Below, in pieces: positions 1 to 7,691 of a DNA stretch of 14,230 nt. A program made the position numbers and the translations under genes. Source of the DNA: JBBSUQ01 sp964389755 (GTDB lineage Bacteria > Bacteroidota > Bacteroidia > Flavobacteriales_D > Crocinitomicaceae); NCBI GenBank assembly GCA_964389755.1, contig CAYMEW010000056.1:1-14230 (forward strand), in the 5' to 3' direction. Positions within the stretch are counted from its first letter, which is position 1; each line of letters opens with the position of its first letter. Under the pieces are notes generated by a model. That model saw only the letters and a list, made by a program, of their open reading frames with translations. It did no database searches and had not been told where the DNA came from.

Positions 1-79
1 AGCACACACAACAACATTCAAACTATAACTAAAATTTAAACTAAAACTAATTTTTTATAACAAAAATTATCAATTGCGT

Positions 80-87
80 TATTTTTG
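80..87 (+). promoter_or_regulatory. possible -7 promoter box of the lipoprotein gene
   Basis: The octamer TATTTTTG fits the Bacteroidota -7 consensus TAnnTTTG and lies about 65 bases before the preferred start codon at 153, in a very AT-rich leader. No TTG-type -33 element is visible at the usual 17-19 base spacing, so this is a weak call. If it is right, transcription would start near position 93-95, just before the upstream alternative start at 99, leaving a leader of about 60 bases. Confidence 0.35.
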
Positions 88-152
88 AACCAACTCATTT
101 GCAAAGACTTATTTTTTCAACTAATTTTTCAGCCAATTCAAAACTATTCATT

Positions 153-1142
153 ATGAAATTGAAACACTCAGTCATGATTGCTGCAGGACTCGGATTGGCC
201 GCAGTAGCATGCAAAAAAGAAACGGGAGCCGGTCCGGCCGCACAAAACCCGGTAGTCATGAAAGCATCTGACAACGACGTAATCGGTGATTATTTCATGC
301 AAAAAAGAGCGCAAAACACGCAAACTTTTGAGGTGAACCCGGCAGAAGGCGGTGAGTTCGTTTCCGAACGTGGCGTACGTATCAACATTGCTCCGAATGC
401 TTTGCGCAGTTCCACCGGGGAAATCCTCCAGGAACCGGTTACGGTAAGCCTGCTCGAAGTTTTCGATCGTTCGGACATGCTCTTTAACAACCGCGTTACC
501 GAAAGCGTTTTCAATGACGACGGAACAGGCGGAGAACCGATCGTTACCGGAGGAGCCTTTGACCTCGGTGCGAAAACAGCGAGCGGCGAGGATGTGACCA
601 TCCCGAACGGAGGCGTTCAAATGCGCGTACCGGCAGATATTACCGGAGGTCCGGACCCGGATATGACGCTCTGGACAGGTGTTCAGTCTCCGGACCAGGC
701 GCGTGACAATGCGTGGCAGGACGACGGCGGCAAACCAAATGTCGATGCCGATAACAACTACGTATTCCCCATCACGGACTGGGACCGCATCAATGTGGAC
801 AAAGCCATGCAGTTCGGCGGACAACCGACTTCCTACAAAGCGGACATTATTCCGCATGCCGGATTCACACCTGCTAATACGGAGATCTTTATGTTAATCG
901 ACGGACTTCCGGGAATGCTGGCCAGTATGGATGTTTACGATCCGGCAACACTGACCTGGACCGAGCACACGCCATACATCCCGGTTGGGGTGAACGTACA
1001 TTTTATTGCGGTTGCTTACGTGGGGGGACAACTTTATGCCAAGATCCAGTCTTCAACGATCGTAGCGAATCATTTTGAGCACATTACCGGACTTGCACCG
1101 ATGTCTGAGGCCGCTTTGGCCGCTGCGATCAACAGTCTCTAA
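153..1142 (+). CDS. predicted lipoprotein of unknown function, ZU5-like beta-sandwich region possible
   Basis: The product is 329 residues from the ATG at 153. That start is preferred over the in-frame one at 99 because it begins directly with a lipoprotein signal peptide: Met-Lys-Leu-Lys, a hydrophobic stretch (about residues 6-19), then AVAC with the lipidated Cys at residue 20. Cys is followed by Lys-Lys-Glu-Thr, so export past the inner membrane, perhaps to the outer membrane, is likely. After a short linker, residues about 60-170 have alternating hydrophobic strands. The motif GGEFVSERGVRINIAPNAL, with a later V-T-V-S-L-L-E, resembles the ZU5-like beta-sandwich of many Bacteroidota surface lipoproteins; this is inferred from pattern only. 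The C-terminal half (about 175-325) has Trp/Asp-rich and beta-type segments that I do not recognise. No catalytic motif is seen. The gene stands alone and ends before a strong terminator. Function unknown. Confidence 0.85.
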   Translation: MKLKHSVMIAAGLGLAAVACKKETGAGPAAQNPVVMKASDNDVIGDYFMQKRAQNTQTFEVNPAEGGEFVSERGVRINIAPNALRSSTGEILQEPVTVSLLEVFDRSDMLFNNRVTESVFNDDGTGGEPIVTGGAFDLGAKTASGEDVTIPNGGVQMRVPADITGGPDPDMTLWTGVQSPDQARDNAWQDDGGKPNVDADNNYVFPITDWDRINVDKAMQFGGQPTSYKADIIPHAGFTPANTEIFMLIDGLPGMLASMDVYDPATLTWTEHTPYIPVGVNVHFIAVAYVGGQLYAKIQSSTIVANHFEHITGLAPMSEAALAAAINSL

Positions 1143-1170
1143 TGCTTTATTTCATACAATCGTAGCATAG

Positions 1171-1203
1171 AAAGGGTCGTTCTCCGGAACGGCTCTTTTT
1201 TTT
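1171..1203 (+). terminator. intrinsic terminator after the lipoprotein gene
   Basis: Arm 1173-1182 (AGGGTCGTTC) pairs with arm 1187-1196 (GAACGGCTCT) over 10 bp, including two G-T wobbles, and two further A-T pairs extend it outward. The loop TCCG is closed by C-G, making a UNCG-type tetraloop. A run of eight T follows (1196-1203). It begins about 30 bases after the lipoprotein stop. The opposite strand has only a short T stretch after the stem, so it would serve the convergent response regulator operon poorly. Confidence 0.85.
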
Positions 1204-1204
1204 A

Positions 1205-1954
1205 TCAGAGTTGCTCGAGCATTTTCATTACTTCCGGACGTTTTCTCACGGAAACGGGGATCAGCGTACCGTCACGCATCACTAGGTGTCCGCCCTCGGC
1301 CTTGACATACGCGCTGATGAAACGCGTGTTAACCAGGTGAGACTGATGTACGCGGTAAAAGCCCTGTTCGGAAAGCAGGTCCTCGAATTCTTTGAGTGTA
1401 CGCGTCACCACGATCTGCTTTCCGTCTTCAAAAAAGAAAGTCGTATAATTGACACTACTCTCACAGCGCACGATGGAAGCGATCTCCACGATCTGGATCT
1501 TATCCTGGGAATGCAGGGCGAGGCGTTCGTTCGGCTTTTGATGCTCGCGCAAACGCTCACTTAAGAAACGGTACTTATCGCCTTCATCGATCTTTGAACG
1601 CCTGATCTTTTCAAGGGCACCGACGAGTTCATCCGGATCGATCGGCTTGAGGAGGTAATCAATCGCCGCATAACGAAAGGCTTTGATCGCATGCGCATCC
1701 GAAGCAGTTATAAAAATGATCTTAAAGTCGATCGTTTGCAACAGGTCCAGCAGGTCGAAACCGCTACCGTCCTCCATTTGAATATCCAGGAAGAGCAGAT
1801 CCGGTTTTTCGTGCCGGAGTAATTTCGCCCCCTCCACTACTCCGGAAGCTTCGCCAATTACTTCGAAATCCGGAGCATAAACTTCGAGATCCTGTTTTAG
1901 CGTCGAACGCGCCTGTTCGATGTCGTCAATAATGATAGCCCTGTATTTTTTCAT
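1205..1954 (-). CDS. LytTR-family DNA-binding response regulator (LytR/AlgR type)
   Basis: A 249-residue two-component response regulator. The receiver domain (about 4-120) shows the acidic pair Asp10-Asp11, the phospho-acceptor Asp57 in LFLDIQM, Thr83 in FITAS and Lys103 in LLKP, so all expected phosphorylation residues are present. A linker with charged heptads (about 120-143) leads to a LytTR DNA-binding domain (about 145-245) with the typical RVHQSHLVN segment at 201-209. The protein should be phosphorylated by the kinase encoded immediately upstream and then bind direct-repeat sites in promoters. The ATG overlaps the stop of the kinase gene by 4 bases (ATGA), which indicates translational coupling. 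Targets are not visible. The gene is convergent with the lipoprotein gene across a 62-base gap. Confidence 0.95.
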   Translation of the reverse strand: MKKYRAIIIDDIEQARSTLKQDLEVYAPDFEVIGEASGVVEGAKLLRHEKPDLLFLDIQMEDGSGFDLLDLLQTIDFKIIFITASDAHAIKAFRYAAIDYLLKPIDPDELVGALEKIRRSKIDEGDKYRFLSERLREHQKPNERLALHSQDKIQIVEIASIVRCESSVNYTTFFFEDGKQIVVTRTLKEFEDLLSEQGFYRVHQSHLVNTRFISAYVKAEGGHLVMRDGTLIPVSVRKRPEVMKMLEQL

Positions 1955-4900
1955 GCAATAGGAATTCTGAGTGTCACGCGGGTACCCGCCGGTTCGCCGC
2001 CGGAATCATACAACTCCGTGATCTGGAGAGCTTCGCCGGGCGTTAAACCGTCAAAGCGTTCCAGCCGTTCACGGATGACAAGCATCCCGGTGGACTCATG
2101 ATAGGTTTCTTTACTTTGTTTACGCAATTCTTCCGAACGTTTCAGCCCGATGCCGTTATCTTCGATCGTGCAGATCAAAAGTCCGTTTTTTTCTTCAAAG
2201 CGCAGTTCAATCACCCCTTTCTTTCCTTCCGGAAGTCCTTTGATACCATGTTTGATCGCATTTTCCACGAAAGGCTGAATGAGCATGGGCGGGATGGAGA
2301 TAAAATCGGGTTCGAGCCGTTCATCGGTGTGTATTTGATAATCGAAGCGGTTCCCGGTACAAAATTGCTCAACGAGGAGGTAATTTTCAAGTGTATGTAT
2401 TTCCTCTTCGAGCGACACCACCTGTTTACGCGAATTTTCGAGAATTTGCCGCATCAGCCTGGAGAACTTGGCGAGGTAGTAACGTGCCTCCTTTTCCTGT
2501 CCTGTCCCGATCAGGCTTTGGATTGAATTCATCGCATTAAAAATGAAATGCGGATTCATTTGCAGTCGTAGTGCTTTTTGTTCGAGCTCCAGGAATTCCT
2601 TTTCCATTTCAAGCTGCCGCTGACGTGCACGGGCTTTTCGACGGATTCGTCGGGTCAGTAGTAAAAAAATCAGCAGAAGCAAAATGACCGCGCTCGCAAT
2701 CACGGTGAAAAGGAACCAGTTCGTTTGCCAGAAGGGCGCACTGATCTCAAAGGTAAAAAGAAGCGGTTTTTCATTCCAGACATTATCTTCATTGGCCGAC
2801 AGTACCTCGAAGGTATATTTACCGGGGGCCAGGTTCGAATACAGGATGCTGCGTTCCCGAGAAGGCGGAGACCACTTGTCGTCAAATCCTTTTAGCTTCC
2901 AGCGATAAAGTACACCGGCAGGACGACGCAGGTTTACCCCGAGAAATTCGAAGGTCAGGTGATTCCGATCATATGCAAATTTTGGAATGCGAACCTGCCT
3001 TCCTTTTTCTAGCCACGGACCTTTTACGCCTTCTTTGAGAGATTCGTAAAATAGCTTTACATCGGTCATGGTTAGCACCGGCGGATGATCATTTCGAACC
3101 TGTTCGGCCGGGTTGAAGCGGCACAAACCATTGATCGTGCCGAACCAGATCGTGCCGTTGGCATCGTTCCAGACCGAATTCTGGCAGGTCTCGACGCCCG
3201 AAAAACCATCTGACTTTCCAAAATGACGGACCTGTCGAATGTTACCGGATTCCCCGATGTACACATAATCGAGTCCTTTTTCCGAACCGACGATGACGTT
3301 TCCCTGCGCATCGGTTGTAAGCAGGTAAATGTTATCGGAATGCAGGCCTTCTTTGGTTGTCAGAGCACGAAGTTTTGGAGTACGCTTACTATACAGCGGA
3401 AAGGCGGCAATTCCTCCCCCGGCTGTTCCGATCCACAGGTTTCCGAGGTCATCTTCCGTCAAACAGCGCGTGAGCGGTGAAGTGAGTCCCTGTGCGGTCG
3501 TTAGGTGAACAATATTCTTTTCACGTTCAAAGCATCCCACACCATTGCCTTCGGTGGCATACCACAATTTCGCGTTCCGGTCGAAATGCAGAGCCATGAT
3601 GCGGTTCGAAAGCAAACCGTTTTGCGTGCCCCACTGCCGCACCTCCATGCGTTTTCCGTCCAGTTTAGCGCACATGAGACCATTTCCGGCCGTGGCGATC
3701 CACACATTTCCGTGACGATCCGTTTTCAGCTGCCGGATATAGGTTCTGCGAAATTCCTGCAGGGCGGTGAACTCTCCTTTTTCATAGAGGTAAATTCCTT
3801 CCCCGTCGGTCCCGAGCCAGATCCTTCCGAATCGGTCTTCCACGATCGCCTTGACCTTGTCATTGATAAAACCTCCGGATGCATCGAAGGTCCGGACGGA
3901 ATCGGGATACATGACGCTGACGCCGCGTTGAGAGTTCCCTACCCAGAGCGCTCCCCGGCTGTCCCTGAAAATACTGTAGATGAAATCGCCGCCAAGTCCC
4001 GAACGGCTGTCGTATACGGTAAACTGTTTGCCAAGGTAATGACTCACACCTCCTCCGGAAGAACCAAACCAGAAATTGTCGTTATTGTCTTTAAAAACCG
4101 TGCGCACGTGGTTATTGGACAGCCCTTCCTGTTCGGTGATACGGGTAAATGTATGCGTGTTCCGGTTGTAATGGATAACTCCGGAGTTCAGTGTGGACAA
4201 CCACAGGTGCTGCTGATCTTCAACAAGGATGTCGAGTACGGTCTGCCTGTACAATTCGTGCTGGAGATCGACCCGGTAAAAATCACTTCCGTTCCAGGCG
4301 TACATGCCGTCTCCGTAGGTTCCTATCCACAGACCTTTGCCATCAGTTCTGACAACGGTGATCGAGTTGCGCATGTAGCGCGAAGAATCACCCCAGTAAC
4401 TTACTTTTCCGGCATTGAGAGAATAAAGTCCTTCGTTCGTTCCGAACCACGTTTGACCTTTTAAACGACACACTGAGCTAATGGCAGGCTCATCCTGCAC
4501 CCGATTAGCCGTTTTTAACCGTTTCGCAATCCCATTTTTCAATTCGAATAATCCGTGTCCCGTGGCACACAACAAGGTCGATTCCGAAGTTTCGAACAGG
4601 TCGTAAACGCTGAGGGAAGGATATCCGGGAAAGGGAACGCTTGTAAAGTGTGTTCCGTCGAAAAACGCAAGTCCGTGGTTGGTTGCTACCCAGATTAGAC
4701 CCTCACGGGTTTTAAAAAGCCGGTTGATGTAATTCCCGGGAAGGCCGTCCTTTTCCGTAAACGTCGTGAAGTCAAAGCCGTTAAAAACGCTTATACCGCC
4801 TCCGCGTGTTCCCATCCAAAGATATCCGCGATCGTCCTGCACGATCGAATAGACCTGCGATTGGGCGAGGCCGTCTTCGACGTTGTAATTATGAAAATTG

Positions 4901-4971
4901 TATTGCTGAGCCCTGGAGAAAGTCCCGGCCAGAAAACTGATAAATACGGTTAGAATAAGTCTAGAACGCAC
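1951..4971 (-). CDS. LytS-type sensor histidine kinase with periplasmic double beta-propeller (Reg_prop/Y_Y_Y)
   Basis: A 1006-residue membrane sensor. Order of parts: Sec signal peptide (1-21, cleavage probably after SRA); a periplasmic region with fourteen strand motifs of the form LW-x-G-T (for example 51-55, 93-97, 174-178, 214-218, 384-388, 512-516, 608-612), which fits two seven-bladed Reg_prop propellers; a Y_Y_Y-type beta domain (about 665-745, with Y-R-W-K-L-K-G-F and PGKYTFEV); one membrane helix (about 752-772); a basic coiled-coil linker (773-800); a His_kinase domain with NPHFIFN and phosphorylatable His808; and a GHKL ATPase domain with N-box Asn904 (FVENAIKHGI) and EDNGIGL (Asp938). 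It lacks the fused receiver and AraC domains of hybrid two-component systems and works with the separate LytTR regulator, which it overlaps by 4 bases. The start is GTG (4971-4969): the frame has no nearby ATG and the next Met (residue 53) would remove the signal peptide. The ligand is unknown. Confidence 0.93.
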   Translation of the reverse strand: MRSRLILTVFISFLAGTFSRAQQYNFHNYNVEDGLAQSQVYSIVQDDRGYLWMGTRGGGISVFNGFDFTTFTEKDGLPGNYINRLFKTREGLIWVATNHGLAFFDGTHFTSVPFPGYPSLSVYDLFETSESTLLCATGHGLFELKNGIAKRLKTANRVQDEPAISSVCRLKGQTWFGTNEGLYSLNAGKVSYWGDSSRYMRNSITVVRTDGKGLWIGTYGDGMYAWNGSDFYRVDLQHELYRQTVLDILVEDQQHLWLSTLNSGVIHYNRNTHTFTRITEQEGLSNNHVRTVFKDNNDNFWFGSSGGGVSHYLGKQFTVYDSRSGLGGDFIYSIFRDSRGALWVGNSQRGVSVMYPDSVRTFDASGGFINDKVKAIVEDRFGRIWLGTDGEGIYLYEKGEFTALQEFRRTYIRQLKTDRHGNVWIATAGNGLMCAKLDGKRMEVRQWGTQNGLLSNRIMALHFDRNAKLWYATEGNGVGCFEREKNIVHLTTAQGLTSPLTRCLTEDDLGNLWIGTAGGGIAAFPLYSKRTPKLRALTTKEGLHSDNIYLLTTDAQGNVIVGSEKGLDYVYIGESGNIRQVRHFGKSDGFSGVETCQNSVWNDANGTIWFGTINGLCRFNPAEQVRNDHPPVLTMTDVKLFYESLKEGVKGPWLEKGRQVRIPKFAYDRNHLTFEFLGVNLRRPAGVLYRWKLKGFDDKWSPPSRERSILYSNLAPGKYTFEVLSANEDNVWNEKPLLFTFEISAPFWQTNWFLFTVIASAVILLLLIFLLLTRRIRRKARARQRQLEMEKEFLELEQKALRLQMNPHFIFNAMNSIQSLIGTGQEKEARYYLAKFSRLMRQILENSRKQVVSLEEEIHTLENYLLVEQFCTGNRFDYQIHTDERLEPDFISIPPMLIQPFVENAIKHGIKGLPEGKKGVIELRFEEKNGLLICTIEDNGIGLKRSEELRKQSKETYHESTGMLVIRERLERFDGLTPGEALQITELYDSGGEPAGTRVTLRIPIA

Positions 4972-5023
4972 GGCAGTCTTTAAGATATCGTGTAGTCGGC
5001 ATAAGCACTTCTGTTAAGATAAT

Positions 5024-5031
5024 CAAAGATA
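5024..5031 (-). promoter_or_regulatory. possible -7 promoter box of the kinase-regulator operon
   Basis: Read on the minus strand this is TATCTTTG, an exact match to the Bacteroidota -7 consensus TAnnTTTG, 53 bases before the kinase GTG codon. I do not see a TTG at the expected -33 spacing. The position within the divergent intergenic region is sensible, so this is a plausible but unproven promoter. Confidence 0.4.
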
Positions 5032-5116
5032 GAAAACACTTTCCACATGAGCACTTACGAATAATCAAACACCTGACACGGGCAGATCTGCGTGCACTAT
5101 CTTCGATCTTAAAAAC

Positions 5117-7660
5117 GTGCATTACTTCGCCCACGCATATTATCAGTCCGTACGCCAGCGGATTCGTTACTTCAGAATCCGGCTGCGCCTGCTTGCCATT
5201 TACGTGTTCCTGATCTGGTACGCCGATTGCCTGCCGGAAACACTTTTTCAGGAGAGTCATTCGACCGTACTGCTTTCTTCAGGAGGAGAATTGCTTGGCG
5301 CTCACATATCTAAAGATGAACAGTGGCGTTTCCCGGAATGCGATTCTGTGCCTTTGAAGTTCAAAACCTGTCTTATTGCTTTTGAAGACCGCAATTTTTA
5401 CCATCATCCAGGCGTAAGCATCAAAGGGCTTTTCCGGGCTTTTATTCAAAATATCGGTCGCGGTGAACGTGTCAGCGGGGGAAGTACACTCACCATGCAA
5501 CTGGTTCGCCTCATGCGGAAAAATCCGCCGCGCACTTACCGGGAAAAGCTACACGAGATTATCCTTGCCACGCGTGTGGAGATTCGCCTGGAAAAAGAAG
5601 AGATTCTGCGCCTTTATTCCTCTTATGCTCCATTCGGAAACAATGTCGTGGGACTCGAAGCCGCTTCCTGGCGCTTTTACGGCCGTCCTCCTCACCTGCT
5701 GAGCTGGGCTGAATCCGCGACACTGGCCGTTCTTCCGAATGCCCCCGGACTCATCTATCCGGGGAAAAATCACGATCGTTTACTCGCCAAACGCAATCGC
5801 TTACTACGTTATCTTTACGAGCACGGTACCCTTGACAAAACGAGTTATGAAACAGCACTTACAGAACCGCTGCCGGACAGTCCGTTACCCTTGCCATCGC
5901 TAAGTCCGCACCTGTTGATGCGCGCGATGCAGGAAGGAAAGACCGGTACCACCATTCACAGTACGATCCGGGAATCCGTACAGATCCAAAGCGGACAGAT
6001 TCTTGAGAGGCACCTCGCGCTTCTGCGTGAAAACAAGATTTACAATGGCTCTGTTCTGATTACTTCCGTTCACAGCGGCGAGATTATTGCGTATACGGCC
6101 AATACCAGCTATTCCGATGCGGAGCACGCGCCTTATGTAGACTGCATTCAGGCAGCACGTAGCACCGGAAGTGTAATCAAACCTCTTTTGTACGCGAAAT
6201 CCATGCAGGCGGGTCTCATCAGCCCAGAAATGCTGCTGACCGACCTCCCCTCGCGTTACGGTGGTTTCTCCCCTACCAACTATACCAATGCCTACGACGG
6301 GCTCGTACCGGCCAACGAGGCGCTTTCGCGGAGTCTGAACATCCCGTTCGTACAACTTTTGAATACGTACGGCTTATCCAGATTTCACGGTGATCTGCGT
6401 CAATTTGGTTTTAGCAGTATCACGCATAATGCTTCTCATTACGGATTAAGTTTAATTCTTGGAGGTGCCGAGGTACGGTCGGACGAACTGAACGAAGTTT
6501 ACGGAAACCTCGCAAGGCAATTACTGGGAGAACCACAACGCTCGTTCGTACAACTTTTGAATACGTACGGCTTATCCAGATTTCACGGTGATCTGCGTCA
6601 ATTTGGTTTTAGCAGTATCACGCATAATGCTTCTCATTACGGATTAAGTTTAATTCTTGGAGGTGCCGAGGTACGGTCGGACGAACTGAACGAAGTTTAC
6701 GGAAACCTCGCAAGGCAATTACTGGGAGAACCGCAACGCTCACTCAGCTATGTTTCGGGAAATCACAATACGCTGACGGAACGCGTCGAAACGGACCGGG
6801 CCTGCATTTACGAAACCTTCCGCGCCATGCTGGCCGTGACAAGACCCGATGAGGAAAACAACTGGCAATATTTTTCGTCGGGACAAAAGATTGCCTGGAA
6901 AACAGGGACCAGTTTCGGGTTCCGGGATGCCTGGGCTGTGGGAATAACTCCGGACTACGTGGTTACTGTGTGGATCGGAAACGCAGACGGTGAGGGTCGC
7001 CCGGGACTGACCGGGATCAACGCCGCCGCCCCGGTACTGTTCGATGTATTTAAAACACTCGACCGCTCCAAGAACTGGTTCCCGAAGCCCGAAGATCGAT
7101 TTGAAGAAGTACGCATTTGCACAACCAGCGGTCACCGCGCCACGGCCGATTGTCCGCATACCGTGTTGAAAGCCATCCCGGTCACAACGCTTCGCTCGGC
7201 AGGATGTCCGTACCATCGGATCATTCATTTGGATCCCAGTGAAAAAAATCGCGTGACGTCCGCCTGTATACCGGTGCATGACATGCATCATCGCGCCTGG
7301 TTCATGCTTCCCCCATTCATTGAAAAATTCTACCGGAAAAGTCACCCGTCTTATCAGCCCCCGCCGCCATTTTTACCCGGTTGTGCGGATGAAGGTCAGC
7401 GGCTCTATGTGATTTACCCGCATCCGGATCAGAAGATATACCTGCCTACGGATATGCAGGGTATGGTTCGACCGGTAATCTTCGAAGCTACACGCAACGG
7501 CTCCGGAACTATTTACTGGCACCTCGACGATCAGTTCATTGGTCAAACCAGTGACATCCATCAACTCGCTTTGCGCCCCGAGACTGGAAAACACCTGCTT
7601 ACTGTTGTTGACGAGTCCGGAATACAGTCTACGGTCGCTTTCGAGATTACTGAAAAGTAA
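5117..7660 (+). CDS. pbpC: penicillin-binding protein 1C, bifunctional glycosyltransferase/transpeptidase, with internal duplication
   Basis: An 847-residue class A PBP that should polymerise lipid II glycan strands and cross-link peptides on the periplasmic side of the inner membrane. A basic N-terminus leads to one membrane anchor (about 24-40). The GT51 domain has EDRNFYHHPG (Glu90), GGSTLTMQ (121-128), R-x-K-L-H-E (142-147) and the EEIL...Y...G...A...FYG block (161-189). The transpeptidase has the SxxK nucleophile Ser352 in GSVIKP, SLN at 406-408 and KTG at 595-597. A C-terminal BiPBP_C-type domain follows (about 757-846), which marks the PBP1C subfamily. Residues 411-476 are repeated as 477-542 by a 198-bp tandem duplication; without it the length would be 781, close to the 770 of E. 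coli PBP1C. All catalytic motifs remain, but the SxN-KTG distance grows by 66 residues, so transpeptidase activity is uncertain. The start is GTG, the first start codon after an upstream stop; no Shine-Dalgarno is seen. The usual alpha-2-macroglobulin partner gene is not adjacent. Confidence 0.93.
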   Translation: MHYFAHAYYQSVRQRIRYFRIRLRLLAIYVFLIWYADCLPETLFQESHSTVLLSSGGELLGAHISKDEQWRFPECDSVPLKFKTCLIAFEDRNFYHHPGVSIKGLFRAFIQNIGRGERVSGGSTLTMQLVRLMRKNPPRTYREKLHEIILATRVEIRLEKEEILRLYSSYAPFGNNVVGLEAASWRFYGRPPHLLSWAESATLAVLPNAPGLIYPGKNHDRLLAKRNRLLRYLYEHGTLDKTSYETALTEPLPDSPLPLPSLSPHLLMRAMQEGKTGTTIHSTIRESVQIQSGQILERHLALLRENKIYNGSVLITSVHSGEIIAYTANTSYSDAEHAPYVDCIQAARSTGSVIKPLLYAKSMQAGLISPEMLLTDLPSRYGGFSPTNYTNAYDGLVPANEALSRSLNIPFVQLLNTYGLSRFHGDLRQFGFSSITHNASHYGLSLILGGAEVRSDELNEVYGNLARQLLGEPQRSFVQLLNTYGLSRFHGDLRQFGFSSITHNASHYGLSLILGGAEVRSDELNEVYGNLARQLLGEPQRSLSYVSGNHNTLTERVETDRACIYETFRAMLAVTRPDEENNWQYFSSGQKIAWKTGTSFGFRDAWAVGITPDYVVTVWIGNADGEGRPGLTGINAAAPVLFDVFKTLDRSKNWFPKPEDRFEEVRICTTSGHRATADCPHTVLKAIPVTTLRSAGCPYHRIIHLDPSEKNRVTSACIPVHDMHHRAWFMLPPFIEKFYRKSHPSYQPPPPFLPGCADEGQRLYVIYPHPDQKIYLPTDMQGMVRPVIFEATRNGSGTIYWHLDDQFIGQTSDIHQLALRPETGKHLLTVVDESGIQSTVAFEITEK
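6345..6740 (+). repeat. 198-bp perfect-length tandem direct repeat, two copies, inside pbpC
   Basis: Copy 1 is 6345-6542 and copy 2 is 6543-6740. Every base agrees except one: A at 6535 versus G at 6733, a silent third-position change in a Pro codon. The unit is exactly 66 codons, so the reading frame is kept. It covers the segment just after SLNIP, including the conserved YGLSLILGGAEV stretch. The outer boundaries share only about one base of homology (the C at 6345 and at 6741). This may be a very recent duplication or an assembly error. Confidence 0.97.
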
Positions 7661-7691
7661 CTTCTGAAAGCGGATCAAGCTCAAAATCAGT

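Noticed and set aside
99..152. Upstream in-frame start of the lipoprotein at 99, adding 18 residues
   Set aside because: The extension puts a Phe/Ser/Asn-rich segment before a complete lipoprotein signal peptide that starts ideally at 153. The possible promoter box at 80-87 would also leave almost no leader for it.
3505..4464. Long plus-strand open frame of 319 codons opposite the sensor kinase gene
   Set aside because: It is a shadow of the kinase gene: the kinase frame carries all the propeller motifs there, while the antisense translation has no recognisable domain, no signal and no promoter.
4961..5260. Minus-strand open frame of 99 codons spanning the divergent intergenic region and overlapping both gene starts
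   Set aside because: It overlaps the membrane anchor and start of the PBP1C gene and the start of the kinase gene, has a mixed Cys/Arg composition with no domain, and would leave no room for the promoters.
6345..6740. CRISPR array or mobile-element interpretation of the tandem repeat
   Set aside because: There are only two abutting copies with no spacers, no terminal inverted repeats and no transposase, and the unit is coding sequence of the host gene.
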